From assembly GCF_004359215.1 (NCBI RefSeq), contig NC_090613.1, forward strand, positions 350,267 to 414,266: a DNA stretch of 64,000 nt, written 5' to 3'. Under the pieces are notes generated by a model. It was given only the letters and a program-made list of their open reading frames with translations, made no database searches and was not told the origin of the DNA. The position numbers and the translations under genes are program-made. Source of the DNA: Bremia lactucae (Eukaryota; Oomycota; Peronosporomycetes; Peronosporales; Peronosporaceae). Shown here piece after piece: positions 52,786-63,390 of the stretch (position 1 is its first letter; each line of letters opens with the position of its first letter).

Positions 52786-54672
52786 TCATGGGTACACCCC
52801 ACCACAAAGCTGATCTCTCAATTGCTGGTTCACTTCATCCGCAGCGTCTCGTGCTGCAAACGCCACTTGGGCAGCAAAGCGTGCCGCTTCTTCACTATCT
52901 CGCGCCAATTGCACCGACTGCTCCAGTGTCTGAATATCTTCGCGCAAACTCGTGACCTCGGCTTTTAAACTTTCGTTCTGACGCGCGAGGTCGTGAACTT
53001 GCAACTGCATCGCGTGCTTTTCTTTTGTAGCCATACTCGCGTCCATCTGCGCCCTTTCAAGATCCATGTGACCTTTGTTTTCCCAATCTTCTTGCTTCGC
53101 CCTGCTCGTTTCCAATTTCTCCGGGTTTTCCTGGACACCTTGCGCCTTGAACAGCTCAAGTTCTTGACTCATCGCAACGAGTTCACTATCTTTGCTCTGA
53201 ATCAAAGCCTCTGCTACGTGCAGCATCTGCCTCAACGACTCGTGTGTCTCCATCTCCGTCACCACGTTAACAACTTCCTCATTCCCTTCCGCTTCCAGTA
53301 ACGCTTTATCAATTGCTTCCACAACGTCCTGCTTCATGTCCGAAGTTGCCGTCAAAAGTGGCGCTGGAATCGCCACTTCTTGGCTATAGTCTTTGTCTTG
53401 ACACACCACGGCTTTGTTTGTAGCCATGTCCTCATCCATCGTCACGAGCTCGGCAGAAACCCTCTCAAAGTCCTCGTCGTCCCTACTCGCGGGCATTGCC
53501 ACTGGCTCAACCTTTTGCAAGAAAGCCAAAAGCTTCATGCTCGAAGGTCGCGCACGGGCCATCACAATCGGCTCGGAATCGGTCTTTGTGTCCGCTTGAA
53601 CGCTCGCCTCTTCCTCTTCCACGTCTTTTACAGTCTCCACGTCTTGTATCAATGAAGTAATCGGAGGAGTGTCTTCTGTACCAAGAACCACGGAAGGTGT
53701 ATCGACAGTGTTTAAAAACGCCGATAACTTTGACCGGGATAAAGATTCTCGAGGCCTTGATGGTAAGAAAGCTGACGGAATACTCACGCGATTCAAAGGC
53801 GACGCCGGTGGCGACGACAGGGGCGTATGATTGTTATCTTCGACGGTTAATGGGGTCGCGCAACTCGCCAGCGACGACGAGGACGAGACGCTACGGGACA
53901 AGGCTGCGAGTTTACTCGACCATGAGCGCGAGGGAGTGTCATCATGGCTACAGGGCGATGGGTTGCTAACATGGCTACTTTGTGGCGACGACGCGAGTGG
54001 AGATGGACTCGACGGGCTCTTGGCACGAAAAGGCATTCGTAAGCGCGATTTGGAAGCATTGGTGTCGTCAATCAGCACGGGCTGCTCGTCCAAATCGCGC
54101 GGTGACGAGTGGGTACTTGTTCCACTGGACGTGAGGGAAATTCGAGGTGTTCGAGGTGGCTTTGCGGGTTTTGTAGCCACTATCGGCGCGGATGGAAATT
54201 TGTTTAGAAACGAACTTAGACGATTGGCATGGGAGGGACTACTACTGGACGACCGAATTCTGTCCGATGACATGGATACAGCGTTGAGTGTCCCGAGACG
54301 AGGTCGCGTTTTGTTCCGTAATGCGACAATTGTCTCGGACACGGCGACTTCGTTCACTTCATCGAGAAGCTGGACGGTCGTAAAAACCTGGTGTTCCTCA
54401 AGCATCGCGCGGGTGCGACACCATTTGATAAAGAACTGCACGCGCTCAAGCGCGTGGAATTTACTAAGCTGTCGAAGCGAACGCTGAAGTTTCTTGGGCA
54501 GTTCCTCCTCGGGATGTTCGAGCACGACATTGGTCAGGAGACACAATGCCCGGCCGTCGGTCACGAACTCACAGAGCGATGTCGTGTCCACGAGTGGCGG
54601 ATTCAATTCCTGAAGATCTCCGTGCATCTCAAGCTCGTTGCGGATCCATTGGATGCACGCCAGTGATGACAT
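52786..54672 (-). CDS. Calponin-homology-like domain protein with C-terminal coiled coil
   Basis: 628 residues, single exon. Residues 1-122 resemble a CH domain: CIQWIRNELEM, SLCEFVTDGRALCLLTNVV, FHALERVQFFIKWCRTRAM and TTVQLLDEVNEVAVSETIVA, the order of helices seen in actin- or microtubule-binding CH modules. Residues about 140-480 are Ser/Pro-rich and probably disordered, holding three copies of a short motif K/R-L-x-S/A-F-L-x-K/T-V/F (151-159, 315-323, 380-388). Residues about 485-620 form a heptad-rich coiled coil (LARQNESLKAEVTSLREDIQ) suited to dimerisation. A cytoskeletal adaptor is likely; the partner is unknown. Convergent with the tetraspanin gene, 63 bp apart. Confidence 0.7.
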   Translation of the reverse strand: MSSLACIQWIRNELEMHGDLQELNPPLVDTTSLCEFVTDGRALCLLTNVVLEHPEEELPKKLQRSLRQLSKFHALERVQFFIKWCRTRAMLEEHQVFTTVQLLDEVNEVAVSETIVALRNKTRPRLGTLNAVSMSSDRIRSSSSSPSHANRLSSFLNKFPSAPIVATKPAKPPRTPRISLTSSGTSTHSSPRDLDEQPVLIDDTNASKSRLRMPFRAKSPSSPSPLASSPQSSHVSNPSPCSHDDTPSRSWSSKLAALSRSVSSSSSLASCATPLTVEDNNHTPLSSPPASPLNRVSIPSAFLPSRPRESLSRSKLSAFLNTVDTPSVVLGTEDTPPITSLIQDVETVKDVEEEEASVQADTKTDSEPIVMARARPSSMKLLAFLQKVEPVAMPASRDDEDFERVSAELVTMDEDMATNKAVVCQDKDYSQEVAIPAPLLTATSDMKQDVVEAIDKALLEAEGNEEVVNVVTEMETHESLRQMLHVAEALIQSKDSELVAMSQELELFKAQGVQENPEKLETSRAKQEDWENKGHMDLERAQMDASMATKEKHAMQLQVHDLARQNESLKAEVTSLREDIQTLEQSVQLARDSEEAARFAAQVAFAARDAADEVNQQLRDQLCGGVYP

Positions 54673-56489
54673 GGTGACTGTCGAGACGTTCGTGGCGTAG
54701 CTTTAGGTTTCTGTGTGCAGTCGGTTTTTGCACTGTGCAGTCGAGCTCGGTCTTTTTGTGTGCGATTGTGTACTTTGGGTCGTTTGCCTTAACCGGATAG
54801 AAACAAGGTGTGTATACGTTACTTACAGATTCACGAGGATACGAACTATCTGCGAAAACGCGGTTTTGAGAGGATGGGCACCGCAAAAAATTGGTTACAC
54901 TGCCAAGCGACGCTTATCATTTGAGAGTACAGAAAGAAGCCAGTGCTTGAGCTGATTCCACCTTACTGCGCCAATTCCACGAGTCGCAAGAATCGATTTA
55001 TGGATAAAATTGTAGACTCAAGAATATTATCGATCGAAACAAAGCTGCTCGATACCCTAGAGCTATTCTGACACATTTTACTATCGTAGCTTAGAGCCGA
55101 GAGTAACGACGGAATTGATGATACCATATATGCAGCGTTGTCTCAGCGATAATGAAGTCAGCCAAAGGATGCTAAACGCAAAGGTACAAGAAGCTCTAGG
55201 CCAAGAATTATGCATCCTGTTGTGATTTGATACTTATCCGTCAAAGATAGTCCAGGTCGCAAAACACTTTGGTATACTAAACGTTCTCATGAGCTAAATA
55301 ATTATATATTGACAAAGATGTATGCAAAGAGCGCTTCTTCATTCGTTGTGGCGGGGGAAGGCAGGACTTTTATTTCTTTTTTTCTACGTTTTTTTTCTTT
55401 TTTAAATAATTGATTAATTGTTGACATCTTATTTTTTCAATGGTACGGGCGCTCTTTAAACAATGTGTATTAATACAAAGGACTTCATATTTGTTTGAAA
55501 CAAAAAATCAGTTTATCATACAAGAGCACGGTTTGTGCTCTTAGCTGCAACGCAGATCGTCTATTATGCAAGAGCACGGTTTGTGCTCTTAGCTGGCAAC
55601 GCAGATCGTCTACTATACAAGAGCACGGTTTGTGCTCTTAGCTGGCAACGCTCGTCGTGGCAGTGAGTCAGCTTTTCTGACAATACAATACACGGTCGGT
55701 TTCAAATTTGTCGAACATTAAATTCGATTGCAAAACGGCCACTCGTGGCAGCATAGATAACAATAGACCACACAGTTTAAGCACGGCTGAACTTGAACTT
55801 GCTATAGCTCAATATTTACTTAACTCAAATACACGCGCTTTGTTGTTCAAAGCAAATTGGAGTTGCAAGTAATTTTAATTTGTCATGTGTCCTGTATGTC
55901 GAAAACTATGCTTCGGCTATCCAGAGCCGTACCGAATTAGTGTCGGCTTCATTTTTTTAGAATGACACTATTTACTCAGTAAATTCGATGTTTAAGTAGC
56001 CATTTAAATCCCAAACTATTAATTCCTTTTATGCTGTATGAGGCAGAGCTACTTAGCTACTTAAGTCAGAATAAGTCTTTTAGGCGAAACGAGCCACTTA
56101 GTATTGTGGAACTAAAGAAACGACTAATAAAGTCGTACGAGCTTGTGTTATTGTCTCATGGGAGTAACTGTTTTTTTGAACGGTTTCATAAATATTATTT
56201 ATAATAAGAGGAATAATAAGTATCAATTTCTATGAGAGAATACAATAGCAAGATTCGACAACTTTTAGTATAGGATTAAACAAGTACAAACTATTATCTC
56301 TTATTAATTTTGACTTAATAATTCCAAAATCACCAAATTTGGCAATATTGACGCAACAAGACATTAGTGCTATTGATTGGTTGATTTAAGTCTAGATTAA
56401 TCCCGCCAATCGTTAGAAGACACGATTAAGCGTCGCGCAATGAGGCGCATTGCACATCTAGTTTTTAATATTAAAACTAGTAGAGAGAA
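54673..56489. other. AT-rich intergenic region
   Basis: 1.8 kb with no supported gene. It contains the tandem hairpin repeat at 55521-55660 and long T runs near 55370-55420. Its left end is the promoter region of the CH-protein gene. Confidence 0.5.
55521..55660. repeat. Tandem repeat of a hairpin unit (about 2.8 copies, 48-49 bp)
   Basis: Units start CAAGAGCACGG at 55521, 55569 and 55618. Each holds a perfect 8-bp inverted repeat AAGAGCAC / GTGCTCTT with a 5-nt loop (GGTTT), followed by AGCTG(G)CAACGCAGATCGTC. Confidence 0.9.
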
Positions 56490-56702
56490 TATCGTTATGA
56501 AAGAACTTACTATTTTGATACAATTTTACTTTTTCCCTATTCTAATGCCTTAGAATTTATTTTTAGTAGCTAAGACCTTTTAGCTACTTAGAACCTTCCT
56601 CTGCACGTCGTGTACGTGAAGTAGTCGAGGCACCCCATCTTCACTGTAGTCAGTGTAGGTTGACTAAAACTGTTATCAGTACTAGCAAAAGGTGCCCCGT
56701 TA
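56490..56702 (+). repeat. Family B LTR 3' part (5' LTR of the next element)
   Basis: TTTAGCTACTTAGAACCTTC and CTCTGCACGTCGTGTACGTG to GGTGCCCCGTTACA at 56702, then CCTGGTAGCACTTCG. The 5' part is missing or unrecognisable. Confidence 0.7.
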
Positions 56703-56749
56703 CACCTGGTAGCACTTCGTAGTGCGTTTCAACGGTCTACGCATGTTCA

Positions 56750-57815
56750 TCCAGTATAAACATTATAGATGAAATAGGAGGGAGCTTTCAAGCCCCTCCT
56801 GATGGATAGCACGCAACGCGTGAAAGGTTCACTAGTCTTTAGTGACCTTGAATGGAGAGCGGTCGAACGCATGAGTTCAGTCGTAGGGGGCGAGCCGTTG
56901 GCGCAATGCTGTTCACTCTGAACACAGATGAACAACATGCGGCCATAGCTGAATTCATACAACATGAGCTCGAAGGGACCCAAGAAAAAAGTAGCATTGC
57001 TTCACCAGCAAGGCTCTCAACCGCCGATGTGTTGAAAGAACAGGGTGTGCAACAGTGAGAATTGTTTTGATAGCAGCATTAAATGCTGCTAGCGGGCCGA
57101 CGCTTCCGCGTCGATAAAGATAGAGATCTTAAGTTTAAGGAAGTCGAAGGCGACTCCCTTAAAAAGATTTCGTCGAATTAGACGACGCCATTGAAGCTAA
57201 CCGCATCAATGATGATGCGATGAAAGTGAAATCTGGCATGTCCAACTTAGCCGGACGTACCAAATCTTGGGCTAAAGGCTCAAGCTTCACGATTTATTTG
57301 TGTTGGATCGTATGATTTTTCTAACATTCGGCTTAGGCAAACATTTGGGCTGCCACGTACCGAATCTACAGCTCGAGCCGAGCTCCTGGATTGGAGCAGT
57401 TCAAGCGCAATCTTCACGATTATGCCCAACATTCCCGATACGTTGTCAGTTGTGTTTTGAGTCATCCAATTGATGAACAAACACAGGTAACTGTGTGCTT
57501 AAAGGTCTTGCAGACGGTCCTATTAAGACACAACTATCCCGGTTTAAAACTAGAGTCGCTCGTCCAAGCGATCTATATAGCCAAACAGAAGGACTTCAGT
57601 CTTGAGCAGGCTTTCGTTCACTGGAGCTTATCGCTCTTAAGACGACAAGAAACACAGGTTCAGAACTCAAGGACCTCTCGTATGTAGAGAGTGAGAAACA
57701 TTGCTCTTCAAGTTGCAAACGATTGCAAAAATGCGGTCGCTATCAATAGACAGACTACTATGTAGTGCCCACACCTAGAACGCTGAGCAAACCGATCGAC
57801 CGTTTAAAAGGAGGC
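56750..57815 (+). pseudogene. Family B gag
   Basis: Frameshifted plus-strand gag: FTLNTDEQHAAIAEFIQHEL (56.92 kb), SNLAGRTKSWA (57.25 kb), DYAQHSRYVVSCVLSHPIDE (57.42 kb), QTQVTVCLKVLQTV and AIYIAKQKDFSLEQAFVHWS (57.6 kb). The zinc knuckle near 57.73 kb is lost. Confidence 0.65.
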
Positions 57816-57929
57816 AGTGACGACTTGGACCCGACGCTGTTGCAAATCGCAACGGCGAGGCAGATCGTCAAAAAAACGGTCGGGTCAGTAGGTGTGGAGC
57901 GCCCTACTGATCCAGCAACGTCAAAAGAA

Positions 57930-59600
57930 TATGCAGGCCTTTTAACAAAAGCTGCTCCTCACACAAAAAATTGTGTGTAACTGCCCAGGTGATGAGGTTA
58001 CCTCATTACCTTAGATATATAGTGGCAAATAAGTTGCCACTAAAGTCCCTAGCTGATTGTGGGGATCGCAGGTTCATTTTTTAAGCGCGATATACCTCTA
58101 AGGAGGATGACAGTTCGCCTAGTAACAGGCACATCTGTAGCAGTAAAGGAACATGTAGTTGGAATCCAATACACGTTAAAGGGTGAACAGCACGATGATG
58201 GTTTCATCGAACTAGATATGGATAACAAATTTGATGTCATCCTTGAATTTCCATGGCTCAGAAAGTACGAATTATGCATAAACTGGCAGCATCAAGCCGG
58301 CCTCTTGTTTAGCAGAGGGTTATCTCATGAACGTCTTGGAGCCTCCACAAGCGAGTAAATATCCTACGCGTGAGCGCGATGGCCTCACTTGTGGGTCGGT
58401 CGTTTGTGCGACTTCACAAGACCTTAGTGTGAAAACCCATCACACTGTGGAGTTAGATCCCGACGGCTGAGCACAAGCACAGGCAGCGTCGAGTGTTCAA
58501 CCGTTCAAATAACTTGAATTTACGGGAAAAGGATGATTCCTGGAAAAGCAACATCCAAAAAAATCAGAAACGCCTGCCTATAAGAGACAGTGCGAGAATC
58601 CTTGATTGACGGGAGAGTTGATCGTAGAGGATTTCGCTGTGGTAGCTCAACCACAGCTAGATGCAGTTGGAAAGAATACTCCCCAAATTAAATTTGAGGA
58701 AATAAGTCTCCAAGATTCAGCAGGAGTAAGTCCCCAGAAACCTGTGGTTGAAGTCTCCAGGTACCCTTGGAAATAAGTTCCAAAGAGGAAACTGAAACAT
58801 TAATTTTCTTAGTAAACTACGGATCAAGTGTAGGCGCTTATACACTTGATCTGATAGCGCCTCGGAAGTTAACTTCATAGATACCTCAATTGCCAACGCT
58901 AGAATCGAGACGATACTTGCGTGATCTGCGTAGTCGCAAAGTCAAGCAGTTTTGCGTACTTGTCACAGATGACAAGCACGTGACCAATATACGGTCGGCA
59001 ATAGTATCCCCAGAGAACGAGCAGGCTCTCAGCAGCTCATCGATGGACAAAAGTGTCCTCGCTGAGAATAATCGGATTGAGCGTTTTACCTTTCAATTCT
59101 GGGAGTCTTTGAAGATAAATCCTGTTTATAAAGATTTTTATCGAGTTCGAGGATGCATTACCTGAACCCGTACCGTGCGAGTTGCCTAAGGATATAGGCA
59201 CTCGACACGATATCAACCTGATTCCAGGAATGAATTACTGTGTCATGAAGCAGTGGCCCAATTCTTTGCCAATCACTTAGCAGTGGGCCTTATGAGGGAG
59301 TCAACCTCTTCACAAAGCTCTCCGACATTCCGTGTGCGCAAAGCAAACTGGGGGTGGCGGATTCTGCATGCGTTTAATAAATTGAACGCTGCAACGGTAC
59401 CGGCTCAAATGCCAATACCACGAAAAGATGTAATCATTGATGGTACGTCAACGGATACTTTCTTTTCGTCAATGGAATTGATGGACGGATTCTATCAGAT
59501 CCTTATGCGTAAACAGGACATCCCTATCACAGCAGTAAGCACCCCAAGCGGAATGCTATCATGGTGGTTCTGTACCAGAGCTACCTCGCTCCTAAAGTCA
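57930..59600 (+). pseudogene. Family B protease, linker and RT N-terminus
   Basis: Blocks: RMTVRLVTGTSVAVKEHVVG (58.1 kb) and DDGFIELDMDNKFDVILEFP (58.2 kb) of the protease; linker LESRRYLRDLRSRKVKQFCV (58.9 kb) and MDKSVLAENNRIERFTFQFW; RT start SPTFRVRKANWGWRILHAFN (59.3 kb), KLNAATVPAQMPIPRKDVI and MELMDGFYQILMRKQDI (59.5 kb). It stops at GMLSWW (about 59570) before the F-DD box. Truncated by the family C region. Confidence 0.7.
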
Positions 59601-59699
59601 GAGTAAGACTTTTAGACTCAGAAAGTCTCTTAGTTCTTTAGAACTAATGGATTTAACAACTCAGGAAGTCGTACAAGCTATTAAAGCTTGAATCCTAGT

Positions 59700-60800
59700 T
59701 TAACGGATTCAGGGGTGACAACATTCACGTTATTTCCTCTTTGAGGTTGGAACATAAACAGCTATCCGTTTGGTTGTGTTTTGCTTTCCTTGGTTTCATG
59801 ATAGTTAAGCTTGAGTCACAGACTCTTAGCACTTTCCTCGATGATGAGGGAATAGTGGACTTTGAAAGTCACGCTCCATCAGAGTATGAGGAACAAGAGC
59901 GTCGCTCTGATACGCCTTTTCCTCCAGATGAACGTCGGCGGGCCTCGAATCCGTTCCCAGAACGTAGTGCCGCTGATGTCTAAACTGCATTGAGCAGGAC
60001 ACAAGATCCTGAGTCCAACATTATTACGAATCCGCTCGATGAAGAGCAAGAGCGAGCAATCCTCATCGAGTAACAAGCTCGTCGTCGAGCTGCCGAGAAA
60101 GCGAAAGCTAAAGCTCTTAGTGAATACAGATTCACCCCACTTAGTGCGGAAGAGCGTCTCAGAAAATCGCGGGTAACAGCTTGGCCATCTGGACCACCGG
60201 TCTCAGAGGACGCCGGAGGAGATCGCTGCTCGCGACGCTCTTCATGAGCAATACCTTAAGCCAAAGGTAATAACGCGAAGTAAGTATCTGACGCGTTTAC
60301 GTGATCAAGCTCGCGGGGCTTCGGTGACCTCAATGAGGAAAGTTCCGATCATTTTGTTTCCAAACGAAACAAGGAGTGAAAACGAAGTCTCATTTGAGAA
60401 CTGAGTCCACCGGGCCCGCCGACTTCGTAATATTTGCAATATCAGAGAGTCTGCGGATAGAGGAGATGTTCGTTTGGAACGGAAGCTTCGCTTCGATTTC
60501 GCCAAGCTTAAGGCCAAACGCCAGCTACGCTCGGCATTTGTGCCACAAAACGAAAAAAAGGCCTAGCCGATATTCGAGTGCTTCGGTTGACCGTGTAACC
60601 ATAGATTGAGGCCGCAATGAGGCTATAGATCCATCTTATCCCACTTCTAGTGGTGGTAGGTGCCGTTTGATGCGAGTTAACTCTGAGCTTGGCGCTCAAA
60701 AACGTCAACGGCGTACGGGCAATCTTGCCGAAGAAGTACCTCAAACTCCCGAGATTGTTTTCAGAAGAGGGTACTCCAGCCACTTCACCAGATACTGGTA
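59700..60800 (+). pseudogene. Family C-associated gag-like relic
   Basis: Frameshifted plus-strand frames: EEQERRSDTPFPPDERRRAS (59.9 kb), NPLDEEQERAILIE (60.03 kb), ARRRAAEKAKAKALSEYRFT with PLSAEERLRKSRVTAW (60.08-60.18 kb), then HLRTESTGPADFVIFAISES (60.39 kb) and LPKKYLKLPRLFSEEG (60.73 kb). The charged Arg/Glu/Ala-rich SEYRFTPLSAEERLRKSR segment is a gag type I associate with Phytophthora-group LTR elements from memory of the family. Its link to LTR C is only by position. Confidence 0.45.
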
Positions 60801-60808
60801 TTGGAACT

Positions 60809-60873
60809 GATCCTGGTGGTGTAGTGGTCCGCCACTCACTTCAGGCCCGGGAGGTCCTGGATTCGATACCCGG
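60809..60873 (+). other. tRNA-like / SINE-head-like sequence
   Basis: Box A TGGTGTAGTGG at 60817-60827 and a box B-like GATTCGATACC at 60860-60870 (9 of 11 to GGTTCGANTCC), 43 nt apart. The T-stem is imperfect and the anticodon arm unclear, so this is a relic or a tRNA-derived SINE head rather than a functional tRNA. It ends exactly at the edge of LTR C. Confidence 0.45.
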
Positions 60874-61406
60874 TGCAGGCGGGCACGTCGTAATGCGGCC
60901 ACGCTCTACTTAGGCACACACCCTAGCACAGCGAGGAAGCGGTTAAACCTGCTTCTCTTGCGTGCAGTGAGGCAGTTGTGATGGGCGCGTTAGCGACCTC
61001 ACCCAACACACTAAGAACTCTGGTTAAGAGTCGTCACGGGAGCGGTAATCCGTCTCCTCGTGCGCACTTACCAAGTAGGTAGTAAATTTCAGACTGATTT
61101 ATATTTAATAGAATTAAATACAAATACCTATTTTTACCAATTAAAATGTTATCTCTATAGATATCGTTTAATATGTATTGCGAGCGTGTCTTTATAAATA
61201 CCTCGCGTAACGGATGACGCTGGGCGTCATCCCTCCTAATATGAATGCACCCATGTGCATCACAAGCACAAGGGTTGGTCACAAATGTGCACCACACCCG
61301 AGTGTTGGGTCTAATTACTATTATTCAGTAATTGACCATCCCCTTAAGCAAACCAAGTGTACTCAACGGGGACTGTGTAACAATAGGACAACTTTAGCCC
61401 GTTACA
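60874..61406 (-). repeat. Family C LTR, 3' LTR (minus orientation)
   Basis: 533 bp, plus strand TGCAGGCGGGCACGTCG...CTTTAGCCCGTTACA. The purine-rich AAAGAGGGGGATGG on the minus strand beside 61406 makes it the 3' LTR of the minus element on its right. Confidence 0.8.
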
Positions 61407-61424
61407 CCATCCCCCTCTTTAAGA
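61407..61424 (-). promoter_or_regulatory. Polypurine tract of family C
   Basis: The minus strand reads CTTAAAGAGGGGGATGG directly before TGTAACGGGC. Confidence 0.75.
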
Positions 61425-61538
61425 ACGAATTTACATTTTAAAATTCGTCAAAGAGGAGAGAGGAACTGCGAGCAGCTTTACGCGCCGCTAGTTCACTCGA
61501 TCACTCTAGCGCACGTGTTTCCATACACGGCGCCCAAG

Positions 61539-62957
61539 ATGCCACCTAAAAGGGGCCACGTTGGTGGGTCGTCTGCGAAGACGCCCACTCAACCTCGCAC
61601 TAAGCGCACGCGCCGCGTTAATTCGCCGGCCGCGTCTAATGCCTTAGTCGGAAACGCAGACAGCCACTGCGGCTGTCGCGTTAACAGGGCTAAAGGATCC
61701 ATCCCACGTTAACAGTGAGGATGTTGATCCGTCGCTCATTGTCGACTACAATGAGTCGACACCGTTGCCGTAGTGATGCGGACAACGAGCTCATGAGGAG
61801 TGATGATGCGGCATTATTGCCCATCCAAACTTCTCTCATGGCTCACAACATGGAGACAGCATCGTTTACGAATGCTGTCCCATCGTCTGGGCTGGAAAGC
61901 TCAGCGAGAGGTAATGAGAGCGCTGCCCATAAAGGCGCAGCTGCTTCTCCGTTGGGTATAACCGCAACGCCTTATGCTCAGACCATAATTCATAATGGTT
62001 CTGACATAGAGGATTCGGAGCCTAAAGCTCCGCCGACGACACGTGAACGTGCTCAGTCGGTGTCACAAGCCAGTCGTTTAAAACGCGGCTATGTGACGGG
62101 TGGCATTCCAAAGATGCCCCCTCCATCTAAATGGCCTCGTTTAGACGGGCCAAGAGCGTCGCTCCTAGAGCGCGCTCTTGTAGACGCACATAATTATTAT
62201 GGCGTCTTTCAATCATGGAGGGCTCAGGGAAAATCGCTTGGGCGTATTTTCCCGATCCCGGTCGTGTTGCGTTCAAATGAAACGCCCGACCAATACGAGG
62301 CGGAATTTCTGCGCCGCATTCAACCACGTTCCGATGTGATGAAACAGCGGTCGCAGCGAACTGGTGTCGCCCTGCATGTGAAAGAGATCCTGGGCAATAC
62401 TATACCCTATATTTCTTCTCACTACCCCACTTGTGCTAGTCTAGAAGCCTCAGCTGGTGCTCCTTTTCATAGGCAGCAACCAAGCCGGGTACATCAATAC
62501 GTAGGGTATCGATCGGTTCCCAAGAGTAAAAACTCTTCGGGTAACCTTTCCATTGGACGAGGATCTGATACCCTTGCGTCACGGAGCGGTGGGCAAGCAA
62601 CCTTCCAACAAGGAAGCGTTGATTCCCACCCGCATCCATCAGTGCAGGTGGCGCCCGATAGGAGCGGCGATCTCGCCCACCTAATCGCGGCTGCCTTGCC
62701 TTCGTCCGTTCAGTCGCATGCGTTAAGCGCTGCTGAACGACGTATTGCGGATCTCGAGAGTCAAGTCTCACGACTGACCTCGGATCTCGTTGATGTCCGA
62801 GCGAAGGCTCGTCAGGGTTATGAACGCCTGAAGACTCGCTTGGACCTTTTCGAGAGGATAATGCTGAGGGATCCGCGTTACTCGCGTGATGTCCCTCGCT
62901 CTCCAAGTCCTGTTCGTGGAGGGAGGAGTCGGTCTGATAGCTTTTCGCCTTCACCGT
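61539..62957 (+). pseudogene. Antisense ORF (aORF), family C, longest open copy
   Basis: It starts at the ATG at 61539 (MPPKRGHVGGSSAKTPTQPR, basic and nuclear-signal-like: KRTRRVN). Two early frameshifts (VNSEDVDPSLIVDYNESTP lies in a second frame) lead into a frame open from 61715 to 63085. Within it: EDSEPKAPPTTRERAQSVSQ, PPPSKWPRLDGPRASLLERA, DAHNYYGVFQSWRAQGKSLG, PDQYEAEFLRRIQPRSDVMK, then a region antisense to the chromodomain, then a coiled coil AAERRIADLESQVSRLTSDL and an Arg/Ser/Pro tail SPSPVRGGRSRSDSFSPSPS. The layout (acidic/Ser N-terminus, conserved middle, coiled coil) parallels the family A aORF. The aORF proper ends near 62957, where integrase DNA joins. Function unknown. Confidence 0.6.
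62436..62954 (-). pseudogene. Family C chromodomain end of pol
   Basis: A minus frame of 172 residues. A linker with SRDPQYVVQQRLTHATERTK leads into the chromodomain (about 62665-62440): NQRFLVGRLLAHRSV, YQILVQWKGYPKSFYSWEPI, DTLRIDVPGLVAAYEKEHQL. The aromatic cage positions look kept. It overlaps the aORF on the other strand over its whole length. The frame upstream is displaced by the inverted piece at 62958-63390. Confidence 0.75.
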
Positions 62958-63390
62958 CCCCCTGGAGCGAGTTCTTGCCGATGGTAGAATTTGCCATCGA
63001 CAATTCAGTGCATGCTTCTACAAATCATACACTGGTTTTCGTGAATAACTTACGCCACCTACGTATACCCGCCTTTAAAGCATGACTCTTACTAAAGTTG
63101 TGAGGGACTCGCTCGGGCAAAGAGTCTTCTAGCTCTTGATCATCACGCATACACCCGAACGACGCTCGACTCACAGTCGGCGTCACCATCGGTCTCCTTA
63201 ACTAGATGAGGGTATGTGACCTCATTCGGGTCAACATACCGTTTCGAGACCAGAAATACGTCGTTCAGCAGCGTTTAACGCCTGAGACTGAACGGACGCA
63301 GGTAAGGCAGCCGCGAGTAGGTGGGCAAGATCGCCACTCCTATCGGGCGCCACCTGCACTGATGGATGCGGATGGGAATCACGCTTCCTA
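62958..63390 (+). pseudogene. Inserted plus-strand integrase and linker pieces
   Basis: WSEFLPMVEFAIDNSVHAST and FVNNLRHLRIPAF (62.96-63.08 kb) are an integrase segment of family A type. QKYVVQQRLTPETERTQVRQ and RHSYRAPPALMDADGN (63.25-63.38 kb) repeat the pre-chromodomain linker found on the minus strand at 62.8 kb. Both are opposite to the surrounding pol, so a rearranged piece lies here. Confidence 0.65.
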
